Assembly: GCF_000224145.3 (NCBI RefSeq)
Contig: NW_004190423.2
Coordinates: 457,058-521,057 of the forward strand
Direction: 5' to 3'
DNA length: 64,000 bases
Source of the DNA: Ciona intestinalis
Lineage: Eukaryota > Chordata > Ascidiacea > Phlebobranchia > Cionidae
Shown here: piece by piece, positions 14,501 through 31,000 of the stretch
Numbering within the stretch: position 1 is the stretch's first letter
How the letters are laid out: every line of letters starts with the position of its first letter
Notes under the pieces: generated by a model
Told to the model about the DNA's origin: nothing
The model's input: only the letters and a program-made list of their open reading frames with translations
The model's database searches: none
Made by a program: the position numbers and the translations under genes

Positions 14501-16937
14501 TACAACTGAACATTGGCCAATAATACATCCATATATATCATACCATAGTGAATACACAGAACAATAAACCCAATATATATATAGTAGGGCGGGGGAAGAT
14601 GGGACATCTTTAGCACATAATATCCAGATATCCTGATCGTATTTTAAACAATTAACAACGGTCTATGGGAGCCGTGAAGATAAAGATTTATAAATGTTTG
14701 ATTGTTTATTGTTAACTGCTAAATGGGACGATAAAACAGAGTTAAAAGGTGTCCCATCTTCCCCCACCCTACTGTACCATTTAATGTCATTTCATACATA
14801 CACATATTCTTCAAGATTTGCGTTTGGGTGTTTTAAGTTACATCTTTGCAATGATTCCATATTCGTTACCCAATTGAAAACCTTGCAGTCATACAGCATA
14901 CAATGTTTAAAACTATTGCATTTTAAGCCACAAGTTATAACTAACAAATCCAAATAATGGTGTACCAAAGGGATCTACATGAACATTATCAGTCTCTTAT
15001 TAAAATGGAAACAGTTTCAACCTTAAAGCGTTGGAAACACTTGGGCAGATTAACAACACGCGTTTTCAACATTTAAACCCAGAATTAAACATCTGTTGTT
15101 TCGCGCGACCAGACACCAAATTGTCTTATATTAGATTTTCGTCTTATATTGAAAGAAACCAGTTTTTGGCGTCTTCAACCCACAAGGGATCTCACGGTCT
15201 CGAAGCATTAATTATTAAATTCCATAAATCTATCGTAGCCAGAAAGCGAAAGACATAACTCGGGCCTAAGTTGGCGGATATGCTTGGAATATGCCTTGAG
15301 TATTGGGCTTTGGAGATCGGTAGCGAACTTATAATGTTTCGGACAGTAACTTGGTGGATAGTAACCTCTTTTACACTGATGATGGACCAAGTTACTGTCC
15401 GAAACATCTGCTGATCAGGAGTTTAGTATCCAGACAGTAACTTGGTCAAACATACAGCCACAAGGCATCCAATATATCTCAACACACGAGCGCTTTTTGG
15501 AAGATTTTACAAAAATAAACCAGAAATAAAGAGGCGGTAATCCTATTCTAATCTACTCGACCAGTTAGCGTTTATGCGTAATAGTGCGTGTCGACGTTTG
15601 GGCGCTAGTCATTACTATTTATACTGTGCAACCTAAACGTTATAAACCCCGATCCTAATTCACATATAACTGGCAATGATTGTCGACTGTTTGGTATACC
15701 AATGTGTAAGAAAGGCTAGGCTTGGTACATACTTTATAAATGAGTTGAATCCATATATTTATAAGTCACACTTAACTTGAGCGTGATTTAAACTAAGTGT
15801 TTTGACATGATGAAATATATGCGGTATTACTGTTGTATTAGATTGTAACGCTTATTGCGCTTACAATGACTAAAGGGATAACAAAGGGAAATTTATACAA
15901 TTTAAGTAGATTACACTCTAGAATTTTGTTCTAACATTTTCTTTTATTTTACCGCTTAGAAATAATGGTTCATTCTTTCGTCATGACGATTGAAACGTCA
16001 CAATACAGCACGTGGTAATTCAAGCTTTATCAAAGCAAGCCCTTAGAGCAGCTTTATCCACACAACGGTTCAAACCTTCAGTTTTAAATCTATTAGAGCG
16101 TAGCATCGGTGCTTGTCAGTCGAGAAGCCGGTTTTGGGCAATCGTGTTTATGGCTAAAACAAGACTTATCTTCGGCTAAACCCCAGCGTCGCTGTGGCGT
16201 GACAAAAATGCAGAGCAGCGTTAACGGAAACCTTTCGGCTTGCGCGAATGCTTTGCCGTTTCTGTAAAAAGCCACGAAAACAAACGCCCGTAATAATGCG
16301 TGGTAATCTATGTTTGCGCACAGTGGGCCTAAAGTGAGCGAGCACACAAACTTATCAGGCAAGTAATAAATACAGAGGTGTCTCATGGCCCTATAGGTAA
16401 CTGGACGCTGATTACAGCGCCTTAACTCGTCGCAAAACGCCTCCAGATAAATGACTTCTGAAGCGGCGATGGTTTATAACTAAGCGCTCAATAGCTAGCA
16501 TTGGGTTTAAATTTTCTTGTACCATTACATTTAAACTGCTCGCCTGTGTAACAACTATATATTCAGCTTTTTCGTATATCTTTACAAAAGTACTTCATGT
16601 AAGACGTTTTTAGTATACACCACATACGACGTTGGACCGTGTTGCATACTGGGTATCAATATAATTGAATTGCTTGCCCATATAACAACTGTATATCTAG
16701 TTTTTCGCATGTATTTACAAAGATACAATATGTCGACTATCACCCATACAACAATACAGGACATAGCACATATCATTACCGATAGGTAAACATTAAATAT
16801 TTACCTAAATTTACATAAAGAAGTTTCTAAACTTGATTCTTACCTGCGCCTTGACAAAAACATGAGATTTCCAGCAGAAATAATACAGTTATGATTCCTT
16901 GAGAGTATTTGCGCTTCGAAAAATCCATAGGTTTCAT
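5587..16937 (-). CDS. secreted or membrane CUB-domain protein (5' part)
   Basis: Two exons are supported. The first, 16,844-16,937, starts at ATG (a second in-frame ATG lies three codons on) and encodes a basic N-terminus followed by the hydrophobic run IITVLFLLEISCFCQGA, a signal peptide, then a GTAAGA donor in phase 1. The second, 5,587-5,859, begins in phase 1 and encodes most of a CUB domain: C-N-A-V-L-T-G, SPNYP, C-S-W-E-I-I-V-P-S-G, then D-C-D-K-G, ending at donor GTAAGA in phase 1. The junction reads QGA-V-STCNAV in frame, placing the CUB domain directly after the signal peptide. CUB domains occur in extracellular proteins and bind protein or sugar ligands. The implied first intron is about 11 kb. 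The rest of the CUB domain (Y-C-G segment) and any other domains are not located, so the protein class is unknown. Confidence 0.68.
5985..6340. repeat. about 130-bp tandem repeat, three units
   Basis: Three diverged units start near 5,990, 6,122 and 6,258. Each has a GGTGAG/GGTAAGG start, a CAGTGA word, GACCTGGGATGTAG and, in the first two, ACACCCAGGGTGCTACCATC. They are related to the 97-bp GTGAGGTCCTACAGTGAGGC family at 27 kb. They lie in intron 1 of the CUB gene. Confidence 0.7.
6868..6998. mobile_element. MITE half, right end only
   Basis: Resembles the right half of the MITE family (GTCTATGGGAGTTGTGAGGATACG, then CCATCTTACCCTACTAC). The left terminal repeat is absent or unrecognisable. 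Confidence 0.6.
8469..8550. mobile_element. 82-bp internally deleted MITE
   Basis: Begins TACTGTAAGGTAAGATGG and ends CCATCTTACCCCAACTACTA, with only about 45 bp between. Both termini are kept while most of the usual 190-bp interior is missing. Confidence 0.7.
9562..9733. mobile_element. MITE, TAGTAGGG type
   Basis: The left end TAGTAGGGCGGGGGAAGATG and right end CATCTTCCCCACCCTACCA form terminal inverted repeats. The interior carries a short local duplication (AAAGAGTTTATTGATAT twice, near 9,638 and 9,660). Confidence 0.85.
9741..9925. mobile_element. MITE, GTAAGATGG type, adjacent copy
   Basis: Lies within 10 bp of the previous MITE. Ends are GTTGGGGTAAGATGG and CCATCTTACCCCACAGTA. The interior shares the family words CCCATTTGGTAGTAAACAAA and TTGTTAATTGTTTAAA. 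Confidence 0.8.
10268..10346. repeat. GTACACTGTTTGTCGTTTATCC triplet
   Basis: The word GTACACTGTTTG occurs three times, twice followed by TCGTTTATCC. Related words in the opposite orientation occur at 50,665-50,722 (GGGATAAACGAC, CAGTGTACC). The rest of 9,926-11,336 shows no supportable gene. Confidence 0.6.
11337..11472. mobile_element. MITE, diverged left end
   Basis: The left end is weak (GTTGATGTAAAATGATCC). The right end CCATCTTTCCCCACAGTACT is clear, with the family interior CCCATTTGGAGGTAGGAAAACAA. Confidence 0.6.
12967..13125. repeat. dispersed repeat (TTTAGCAGCCGCGG type)
   Basis: Shares long words with 43,640-43,760 (GTTTAGCAGCCACGC) and, inverted, with 21,840-22,010 and 43,190-43,330 (AACGAAGAGAAGG, CAACAGCAAAAC). 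The ends look inverted relative to one another, suggesting a non-autonomous DNA element. No protein is seen in it. Confidence 0.5.
13143..13335. mobile_element. MITE, GTAAGATGG type
   Basis: Family interior (CCCATTTGGTAGTAAA, TTGTTGATTGTTTAAAAC) and right end CCATCTTACCCTGCAATACT. The left end is diverged. Confidence 0.65.
13773..13842. mobile_element. MITE left fragment, TAGTAGGG type
   Basis: TAGTAGAGTGGGGGGAAGAC followed by GGGACACCTTTAGCACATAA, then the match stops. No right end is found nearby. Confidence 0.65.
14582..14773. mobile_element. MITE, TAGTAGGG type, full length
   Basis: About 192 bp with ends TAGTAGGGCGGGGGAAGATG and CATCTTCCCCCACCCTACT, flanked by TA on both sides. The 87-codon open frame through it is accidental. 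Confidence 0.85.
15334..15407. repeat. perfect-stem hairpin element
   Basis: The arms at 15,334-15,355 and 15,386-15,407 are perfect inverted repeats of 22 bases (core GGACAGTAACTTGGT / ACCAAGTTACTGTCC) around a 30-base loop. The loop and arms recur almost unchanged at 49,271-49,333. A half copy (CAGACAGTAACTTGGTC) lies at about 15,432. Confidence 0.8.
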
Positions 16938-16956
16938 GCTGGCAGCATTTGTCTAT

Positions 16957-17175
16957 CTAAAACTCTATTACTGTTACGTCACAATCGCTTCGCGCCTTCG
17001 CTGCTCTTCGCATGCATGTAAATACAGACTGTCTCTTGTGTGACGACACAAGGCGCATTGTTCGTCGATTCTCTTCCAGCGTTTTTCGTTTTTTCTGCAT
17101 GAACGGTTCTATCTTGGCATAGAAATCTCTAGCGCCGTCTCGCGGATGGAAATCTCTGTACGATACTACACCCAT
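16957..17175 (-). other. 72-codon ORF upstream of the CUB gene start
   Basis: An ATG-initiated, strongly basic open frame (MGVVSYRDFHPRDGAR start, then a K/R-rich stretch FMQKKRKTLEENRR) ends about 20 bases before the signal-peptide ATG at 16,937. It lies on the same strand, so it could be an upstream ORF in the 5' UTR, a separate short exon, or chance. Its base composition is less AT-rich than the flanks. I recognise no family. Confidence 0.3.
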
Positions 17176-17394
17176 AGATATATATCATATATATGATGTC
17201 TATGACTAAAAGACTACACCTCATAAATTATAAAAACTCCACGCAGTTTTGACAGCTTTTTTGTTAACCCTATCACCCTAGCTTGGTGGCGCAACCTGAA
17301 ATGGTATTACAATATAGCCCGGTTCCCATACCAGGTTAACATAAATACAGTTTTTGGTTGCATCGCCTTTTTCTATATATAACTTGTAATTTAC

Positions 17395-17530
17395 ACAACT
17401 CATTAGTGACCACTAAGTTGGAGCATTTGCCGTTATGTGTCTTGCACAGCGACACACAATAGTGGCAACACTGAGCCTCGAACCTGCTAACCTCTAATTG
17501 CCAGACAACCCATCTAACCACTATGCTACG
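17395..17530 (-). mobile_element. tRNA-derived SINE head
   Basis: Read on the minus strand it starts GTAGCATAGTGGTTAG (box A-like) and has GCAGGTTCGAGGCTC (box B-like), then the family body (GACACATAACGGCAA, CTCCAACTTAGTGGTCACTAA). This layout is typical of a tRNA-derived, pol III-transcribed SINE. It matches the organisation of published Ciona composite SINEs, but the family name is not assigned here. Confidence 0.75.
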
Positions 17531-17639
17531 CTTAGGTGTTTTTTCTTAAGATTGTCTAACAACTGAAAGCTCACAGATTCAATAGGATCACTGTAGGAAG
17601 TACACCTGATAATAAACAAAGTAGAGATCATTTATAAAT

Positions 17640-17805
17640 GACCAAACCAACCAAAAGTCATGTCTGCTTATCCACACACTGCAATAGTTTCAACAACTCG
17701 ACTGTGGGCATGGGTGTGGCAACCATGGATAAGTCACTAAAGCTCCCACCCACGAGGATATAAATGACCAAACCAACCAAAAGTCATGTTTGCCTATCTA
17801 AGTAT
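17640..17805 (-). repeat. CCATGGTTGCCAC repeat, two partial units
   Basis: Two diverged units with ATAAATGACCAAACCAACCA and AAGTCATG plus one CAACCATGGATAAGTCAC block. The same family occurs in tandem at 54,950-55,165 and once at 23,545-23,640. Confidence 0.65.
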
Positions 17806-17959
17806 GTTCATACACATAGAAATCCTTGTACAATCGTTTAAACAAGAACACAATGCATTGTGGCAATAAGTTTATTTAAACATGAAGAAAGTGCAACAAA
17901 ATATTTCCTATTTATAAAAACAAACCAATAATCCATGCATCACATTGAATGAATGAATG

Positions 17960-18080
17960 GATGAATGTAACTTACTTTATCCTCGCGTGGCCGGATAACG
18001 ACAGTCTTATCACACGGGTTTAACCCCCATGCCAGCTTACGAGTTACCATGTATTTTACTTTGTGGGTGATTATAGAACA
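17960..18080. repeat. composite SINE tail copy
   Basis: Matches the tail family (TTTATCCTCGCGTGGCCGGAT, ACGACAGTCTTATCACACGGG, GCTTACGAGTTACCATGTA). It lies in the intergenic space between the CUB gene start and the ATE1 3' end. A possible AATAAA for ATE1 lies nearby (complement of TTTATT at about 17,871). Confidence 0.65.
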
Positions 18081-18240
18081 ATGGACCAACTCTTGGTTGC
18101 ATGTTACAACACAGGTGACATGACTTGGGACATTGTTACTTAAACACAGGGTCCGCAGATATGAAACACTTCATTAATTGATTAACCTCCAATACACAAT
18201 AAAAGTGCGGCAAGTTTTTGAAGTATAATTGCATATATAG

Positions 18241-18421
18241 TACTGTGGGGTAAGATGGATATTGCTAACAGTTAATATCCCATATTTTCTAATCGTTTTT
18301 TTAACAATTTACAACCTTAAATACGTGAGGATGCGGTTGTATATAATTTTGTGAATATTCTTTGTTTACTACCTAAATGAGACGATAAAATAACATGAAC
18401 CATCTTACCCCAACCTACTAT
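18241..18421. mobile_element. MITE, GTAAGATGG type
   Basis: Ends TACTGTGGGGTAAGATGG and CCATCTTACCCCAACCTACTA, with the family interior. It lies about 250 bp beyond the ATE1 stop codon. A partial SINE body (AGTGACCACTGGATTGGAGG) follows at 18,585-18,650. Confidence 0.8.
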
Positions 18422-18674
18422 ATGGGAAACGAGTAAAAGTTTGACATTCGACAAACAGATTCTGAAGAGACAAAGCGATTCACGGCCAATCAAGTCTTCA
18501 ACCACACATAAAAGGGCAACTTATTCAATTACCCTGTTTTTTTATACCAAGTTACCAAAAAACAAGATACCAAAAAAACCATAAGTGACCACTGGATTGG
18601 AGGAATGCCTGTTAAGTGTCTTGCTCAAAAACACATACAGTGTTTAAGGTATTATTATTACCATATTAATGACA

Positions 18675-24660
<5,986 letters not shown>

Positions 24661-24688
24661 TTTATGTCTATTTACTACTACACAATAT

Positions 24689-24690
24689 CT
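24689..24690 (-). promoter_or_regulatory. orphan 3' splice site before ATE1
   Basis: On the minus strand GTTGTTTTTTCTAG sits 28 nt before the ATE1 ATG with no recognised upstream exon. It may be a spliced-leader trans-splice acceptor (known in Ciona) or the end of a 5' UTR intron. Confidence 0.45.
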
Positions 24691-26000
24691 AGAAAAAACA
24701 ACTTTCAGTTATACTAATCAACTAATGCAACATTAATTTGCTTTCTCTTTGTGTTTAATATATTATTCGCTATAGTTTCAGAAGTAAATAAAAAGTTATG
24801 TTAACTTATTTGCAGAACTATAAATTCACACTCTGTGTGGCATTTTGCATATACATGAAATTTAAACTAGATTTCAAATTATAATAAATATATAACTGCA
24901 AATACCATTTGAAAATTTCGTTCCTTTACTTTTACAATATCCGCAGTTGCCATTCAGTTTTGGAGCTCTGTATTTTACAATGGTATACATATTTATGCTG
25001 TCAAAACAATAAACTATTTAAACTGGCTCAAAACTTGTTAAAATACTTAAACCTTTAAGTAATTTTGCGGAACTGAATTTGACCAAAGTAAAAATGTAAA
25101 CAAAAAAGAGAGCTGAGCTATAACGATTGGGCACGTATCGTTTGACAACTCTGTAATTTACATTCAGAAAGACAGTTATAAAAAATATGCCTATAACTAG
25201 CTTGAAAGTTTTTCTGTGTTAAAAATATGGTCCTGGATACCCCCTTTCTGCATTTTCTTGAGAAAAAAGCCCAAAAAACAAGAAAATTTAAAGGGGTAAC
25301 ACTAATTTACTGACGCGCGGGTTTACGGATGCATGCGGAAAACAACGCAAATGTGATACCCATTGTTAATAAATATTTGCATATATGTAATATATAGTCA
25401 AGAACAGTAGTGTACATGCGTTATATAGTTATAGATGGCAGTTACGGGCAGCGGTAAACAACATAATACAAATTACAAAGTTTTAGAACGATACGTGCTT
25501 ATTCATTAGGGATGTGCTCTCTTATAACTTAATTCAAGAGAGCACGGCTATAATGATTGGGCACGTATCGTCCTAAAACTTTGTACTTTTTAATCGTGTT
25601 TATTTCTTTAAAAACATAAACTATGCTTATTACTGGCTCAAAAGTGTTACTTACGAATGGTGTTATATATAAATTATATAATTACGAATGATCGTATACT
25701 ATACATATGCGTTATACAGTTACATATAGTGGTATCTAAACTTATGCTTTTTATAATACGTGCTTATTTGTTATGGCTCGGCTCTCTTACAATTTAAATC
25801 TTTACTTCCACCAAACCAATTTCCTTTACAAGACGGCACCATGCACTTATATAGAATATCTCTATTCTAGTACAAAGCTTATAGCTCAACTGACTGTACA
25901 TATATCAATATATCATTACTTCACATTACAAAGGTACTGGTATAGTGCCTTCATGGCCAGGGAAATTTAAACCTCCAAAGTGGCTTCAGTAATGAGTTGT
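24691..26000. other. non-coding gap between ATE1 and MNT
   Basis: AT-rich. The phrase CTATAA(C/T)GATTGGGCACGTATCGT occurs twice (about 25,118 and 25,548), with AGAGAGCTGAGC or AGAGAGCACGGC before it, and inverted related words lie at 25,490-25,510 and 25,760-25,790. It may be a diverged inverted-repeat element. No gene is supported. Confidence 0.5.
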
Positions 26001-26029
26001 CCATATTGACAGCCATACAGAAACAATCA

Positions 26030-26235
26030 CCCACAAAGTTACATACATGGTAACTTGTAAGCGGGCACGAGGTGTATGTAACAGAACACCTGTGTTATAA
26101 CGACTGTCGCTGTCCGTGATGCGAGGATAAATAAGTTACATACGTAGTCACTTGTAAGCGGGCACGAGGTGTATGAAGAACAACCGTGTTATAACGACTG
26201 TCACTTCCCTGCCAAGCAAGGATAAATAGGCTGGG
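26030..26235. repeat. two tandem composite SINE tails
   Basis: Two copies of CACAAAGTTACATAC...GTAAGCGGGCACGAGGTGTATG...GTGTTATAACGACTG...GAGGATAAATA in direct tandem. Confidence 0.75.
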
Positions 26236-26559
26236 ATCATTCGGTTTACTTCATTCGGTTGCTGGGATCATTCGGTTGACACCAGCAAACTTTTCAATAT
26301 ATTTTTGTTGGTAGTATATTTATTATAATAAATATATATGCGGCTTTGGTTGATGCCAAAGAAAATAAACTCTTTCATGATTAAAAGAAATACAAAAATA
26401 TCGTAATGGGAAACTTGAGGCAAAGAAATATTAAAAGCACCCTTATTGGTAACGCTCTGATGGGCAACAAATGGGCACGAATGAAGTCAAGACTATGTTT
26501 AGGGTTTGGTGCTTATGTACCTTAATGCGCATATACTGTAAATAAGAAGAAATAATTAT

Positions 26560-26745
26560 ATTTTGTTTGTTTTTTACACCGAGGCGAGCTACGCTGTAGT
26601 GTAAACGCCGCTTAAAAGAATAAACAAAGAAATATCTACGCTGGGTGTAGATGTTTTTTCGTTTGTTTTTTTTACATCGAGGCGAGCTACACTTTAGTGT
26701 AAATGCTGCCTTGCGCTGGGTGTAACAATTTTTTTTAGATTTTTG
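26560..26745. repeat. CACCGAGGCGAGCTACGCTG repeat copies
   Basis: Two diverged units of the array family at 55,575-55,975 (ACACCGAGGCGAGCTACGCT, AATATCTACGCTGGGTGTAG). Confidence 0.7.
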
Positions 26746-27008
26746 CCAAAACAAAAATGTTTATAATATAAAAAAAAACTCTAAACGAGAACAAAGGAAT
26801 ATCTGACTTATCATAATATCTACTATGATGTCATGATGGGCCAGGGTTTGAAGTATTATTGACCACTTGGAGTGCTAGAGAGGGTTGTTGTGACGCAACA
26901 ACTGTTGGCATGGTAACCCCAGATGATGCAAACTGAAGCCCGATCCCAGAATTGAGCGGCCAAAGCTAGAATATAAGATGTTTACGAATGTACTTGTATA
27001 TTCTATAT

Positions 27009-27499
27009 GGGTAAGGTCCTACAGCGAGGCACACCATGGGACTTTCGATTTAGACCAGAGTTGGCCCATTGCCCCAATATTGTATATGCACATTCTATTC
27101 TATATGGGTGAGGTCCTACAGTGAGGCACGCCATGGGACCTGGGATTTGGGCCAGAGTTGGCCAATTACCCCAACATTGTATATACACATTCTATTCTAT
27201 ATGGGTAAGGTCCTACAGCGAGACACGCCATGGAACCTGGGATTTAGGCCAGAGTTGGCCCATTACCCCAACATTGTATATGCACATTCTATTCTATATG
27301 GGTGAGGTCCTACAGTGAGGCACGCAATGGGACCTGGGATTTGGGCCAGAGTTGGCCAATTACCCCAACATTGTATATACACATTCTATTCTATATGGGT
27401 AAGGTCCTACAGCGAGACACGCCATGGAACCTGGGATTTAGGCCAGAGTTGGCCCATTACCCCAACATTGTATATGCACATTCTATTCTATATAGGTAA
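27009..27499. repeat. 97-bp tandem array with dimeric order
   Basis: Five units start at 27,009, 27,106, 27,203, 27,300 and 27,397, exactly 97 bp apart. Odd units read GGGTAAGGTCCTACAGCGAG and even units GGGTGAGGTCCTACAGTGAG. Unit 2 closely matches 4 and unit 3 closely matches 5, so the array amplified as a 194-bp dimer. The two open frames of about 65-78 codons here are by-products of the repeat. Confidence 0.92.
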
Positions 27500-27799
27500 G
27501 TGAGATTACCCCAAGTGAATGGGGTAATAAGCCAACCCTGGCTTAAATCACCCATGTAATAACCCGACAGTGAGCATGAGTTGTACAGCACCAAAAGACA
27601 GATAATTTAAATACTTATAAATTATAGAAACTATTAAAGTTAAAGCTTTTTTGGCAATTGTTGGTTTTGGTGTTCTTAAAAGAACTGTTTGTTGAAAACT
27701 GAACTGTTAAAAAACCATCATCATGGTTTACAGCTAGTAGTACAAGTACACATACCCTGTCAACAGCAATAATGACTTATATTATATAGCGACAGCATG

Positions 27800-27992
27800 T
27801 AGTAGGGTGGGGAGAGATAGGGAAACCTTTGGCACATTATACCCAAATATCCTGATCGTATTTTGAACAATTAACAACGGTGTATGTGAGTTGGGGTGTG
27901 CGATTTTATATTTTTTTGAATGCTTTTTGTTTTCTGTTAAATAGAACGATAAAATAGAAAGAAAAGGTGTCCCATCTTCCCCCACCCTACTA
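27800..27992. mobile_element. MITE, TAGTAGGG type, just 3' of MNT
   Basis: Ends TAGTAGGGTGGGGAGAGATA and CATCTTCCCCCACCCTACTA, 26 bp beyond the MNT stop codon. The MNT 3' UTR therefore either ends at once or runs through it. Confidence 0.85.
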
Positions 27993-28018
27993 TATATAAA
28001 AACTATTGTTTACAATAT

Positions 28019-31000
28019 TCAAATGACCTTAAAATTTAAACGAACCTGGTTTAAGCTGGCAAGGTTTTGTTGGTTAGTGATTCCACCCATATGCATTGCT
28101 TGTACACCCTGTGTGGTGGGGTAATGTGGCATGGGGTAGCCTAGTACCGTGTTGCCCCCATTGGCGAGCATGAAGTTACTGGGAACAACGAACTGTGACG
28201 GGGCTGAAGGTCTGGGTGATGGGGTTATTACTCGCATATTAGGAGTGTCACCTTGTGGGGTTTTTGATTTCTTTTCAACCGGAGCGTCAGTGGAGTCAGA
28301 CGACATTGTTGAATCGCTACGTGTCCGATTCGGCGTCGCTGTGCGCTTAGGTGCAACTCGGACCAATCCCGGGTCCGCGGGCTGAACTTGAAAGGTTTGC
28401 ATTGGTAGCAGGTCAGGGAAACCCCCTGAGTTTGTCGATTTAGGGGTCGTGAACTGTAACCCCGCGGTTGGTAAGCCCCCAGGGTACATAACGTACGCTA
28501 CGGGTATCATGTAAGGTATCGCACCGGGTGGCGCTAGCAACCCTGGGTGCTTAGCAACCGTGCCTTCGTTGGTTGTCATGGGGATTGAAGCTGATTGGAC
28601 GATATTTAAATCGTGGGTTGTGATTGGACAGGAGTTTGATGACTGTTTTGGGACTACCACGCTCGATTGTGATGCGTGTGTATGGATTTGAAACGCTGGC
28701 ACCGGATTGGCCGATATCGGTTTCATCTTTGCATTGGTTTCAGTTGGTTTCGAAGATTGCAGCATATGCTTCACTGCTTGGGTGCTAGGGAGCGCTAGAG
28801 AATAATTTTAAAGTTAACCGCAAATAAAATAGTTTTTGCAAAATGTTGACCCTATTTTAAGAATTCCTAAATACATTTTTACTTCTGTTTTAACCTGTGT
28901 ATGTGTGTTATAAGTAGCACTGTTTTACTTTTTAGCATTGCATAATCCTAAACTAAGTTATAGTAGGGTGGGGGAAGACGGGACACCTTTAGCACAGAAT
29001 ATTCAAATACCCTGATTGTGTTATAAACAGTTAACAACGGTCTATGGGAGTCGTGAGGATACAGTTTTTATATTTCTTTGATTGTTCTTTGTTTTCTACC
29101 AAATTGGACGAGGAAATGGAATGAAAAAGTGTCTTATCTTCCCCCACCCTACTATACTACATCGAAAAATTAAGTTATTCATATGCTAGTTAACTTTTTA
29201 CAAATATTGTTCCTATTAGTTGAAATCGTTTTTTTCAGCTTGACTAAGGAAATTAGTATTTTGCCAAAAATATACTAAAAAATTAATGACCAAGAACATT
29301 AGTTGAAAGTAAACTAACCTGGCACGAGATGGAAATCGTTTTTCGATGTTTTCATCTCAACAGCATTGACTTTTTGATTCGTAGCAGCTTGTTGTGGTTT
29401 AACTACGATAGTGTTTGGTATCGTGGGTTTGCTGGCTTTCTGTAAAGTTGTGTAACAAACCTGGAAGATGGAAGTAAATGGGATATAATTCGAAAGATTT
29501 GGCAACTCTGGCTTGAGTAACAGGCCAACTGTGACTAAAATGCAAAAAAGTTTGGGCCAGAGTTGATTTAAGTTGACTAAATATAAAAGAGCAAACTCAA
29601 CCTCGACATTGAACCCTGTGTTTTACACCTCAAGCCTCAATATCCCATGGATTGATGGTTATGTTTTTTACATAAAGTCATGGATATACATATTGAACCA
29701 TGCACCTCACGCTTATTCAATCCAAATTATGTAACTTTATTGGTAAAATGTACGCGGCGCTATTTACCGTAATCCTTTCACAATATATATCGGTATTACT
29801 GATACCCCAACCCAAATCATCACTTAACTATCTTGTTCAGTACCAGTATATAGCATGGAACCTAATTTGAAGTGAAACCAGTATCTTTCAGTTATAATAC
29901 AAGTTATACAACCGAATTCGAAACCAGTATCTTATAGNNNNNNNNNNNNNNNNNNNNNNNNNNNNNNNNNNNNNNNNNNNNNNNNNNTGGGATTGAAGCT
30001 GATTGGACGATATTTAAATCGTGGGTTGTGATTGGACAGGAGTTTAATGACTGTTTTGGGACTACCACGCTCGATTGTGATGCGTGTGTATGGATTTGAA
30101 ACGCTGGCACCGGATTGGTCGATATCGGTTTCATCTTTGCACTGGTTTCAGTTGGTTTCGAAGATTGCAGCATATGCTTTACTGCTTGGGTGCTAGGGAG
30201 CGCTAGAGAGTAATTTTAAAGTTAACCGCAAATAAAATAGTTTTTGCAAAATGTTGACCCAGTTTTAAGAATTCCTAAATACATTTTTACTTCTGTTTTA
30301 ACCTGTGTCTGCGTGTTATAAGTAGCACTGTTTTACTTTTTAGCATTGCATAATCCTAAACTAAGTTATTACATCGAAAAATTAAGTTATTCATATGCTA
30401 GTTAACTTTTTACAAATTTTTCTTAAGTTTTACTAATATTGTTCCTATTAGTTGAAATCGTTTTTTTCAGCTTGACTAAAGAAATTAGTATTTGGCCAAA
30501 AATATACTAAAAAATTAATGACCAAGAACATTAGTTGAAAGTAAACTAACCTGGCACGAGATGGAAATCGTTTTTCGATGTTTTCATCTCAACAGCATTG
30601 ACTTTTTGATTCGTAGCAGCTTGTTGTGGTTTAACTACGATAGTGTTTGGTATCGTGGGTTTGCTGGCTTTCTGTAAAGTTGTGTAACAAACCTGGAAGA
30701 TGGAAGTAAATGGGATATAATTCGAAAGATTTGGCAACTCTGGCTTGGGTAGCGGGCCAACTGTGACTTGAGTAACAGGCTAACTGTGACTAAAATGCAA
30801 AAAAGTTTGGGCCAGAGTTGATTTAAGTTGACTAAATATAAAAGAGCAAACTAAACCTCGCAATTAAACCATCTGTTTTACACCTCAAGCCTCAATATCC
30901 CATGGATTGATGGTTATGTTTTTTACATAAAGTCATGGATATACATATAGAACCATGCACCTCACGCTTATTCAATCCAAATTATGTAACTTTATTGGTA

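Noticed and set aside
16093..16386. 97-codon minus-strand frame in a GC-richer patch
   Set aside because: No family match and no usable splice context; it lies in the CUB intron and is more likely non-coding.
27069..27503. Overlapping plus-strand frames of 61-78 codons with a repeated YSIWVRSYSEARHGTWDLGQ-type peptide
   Set aside because: They are translations of the 97-bp array, with no splice signals or start context and the same peptide wherever the repeat occurs.
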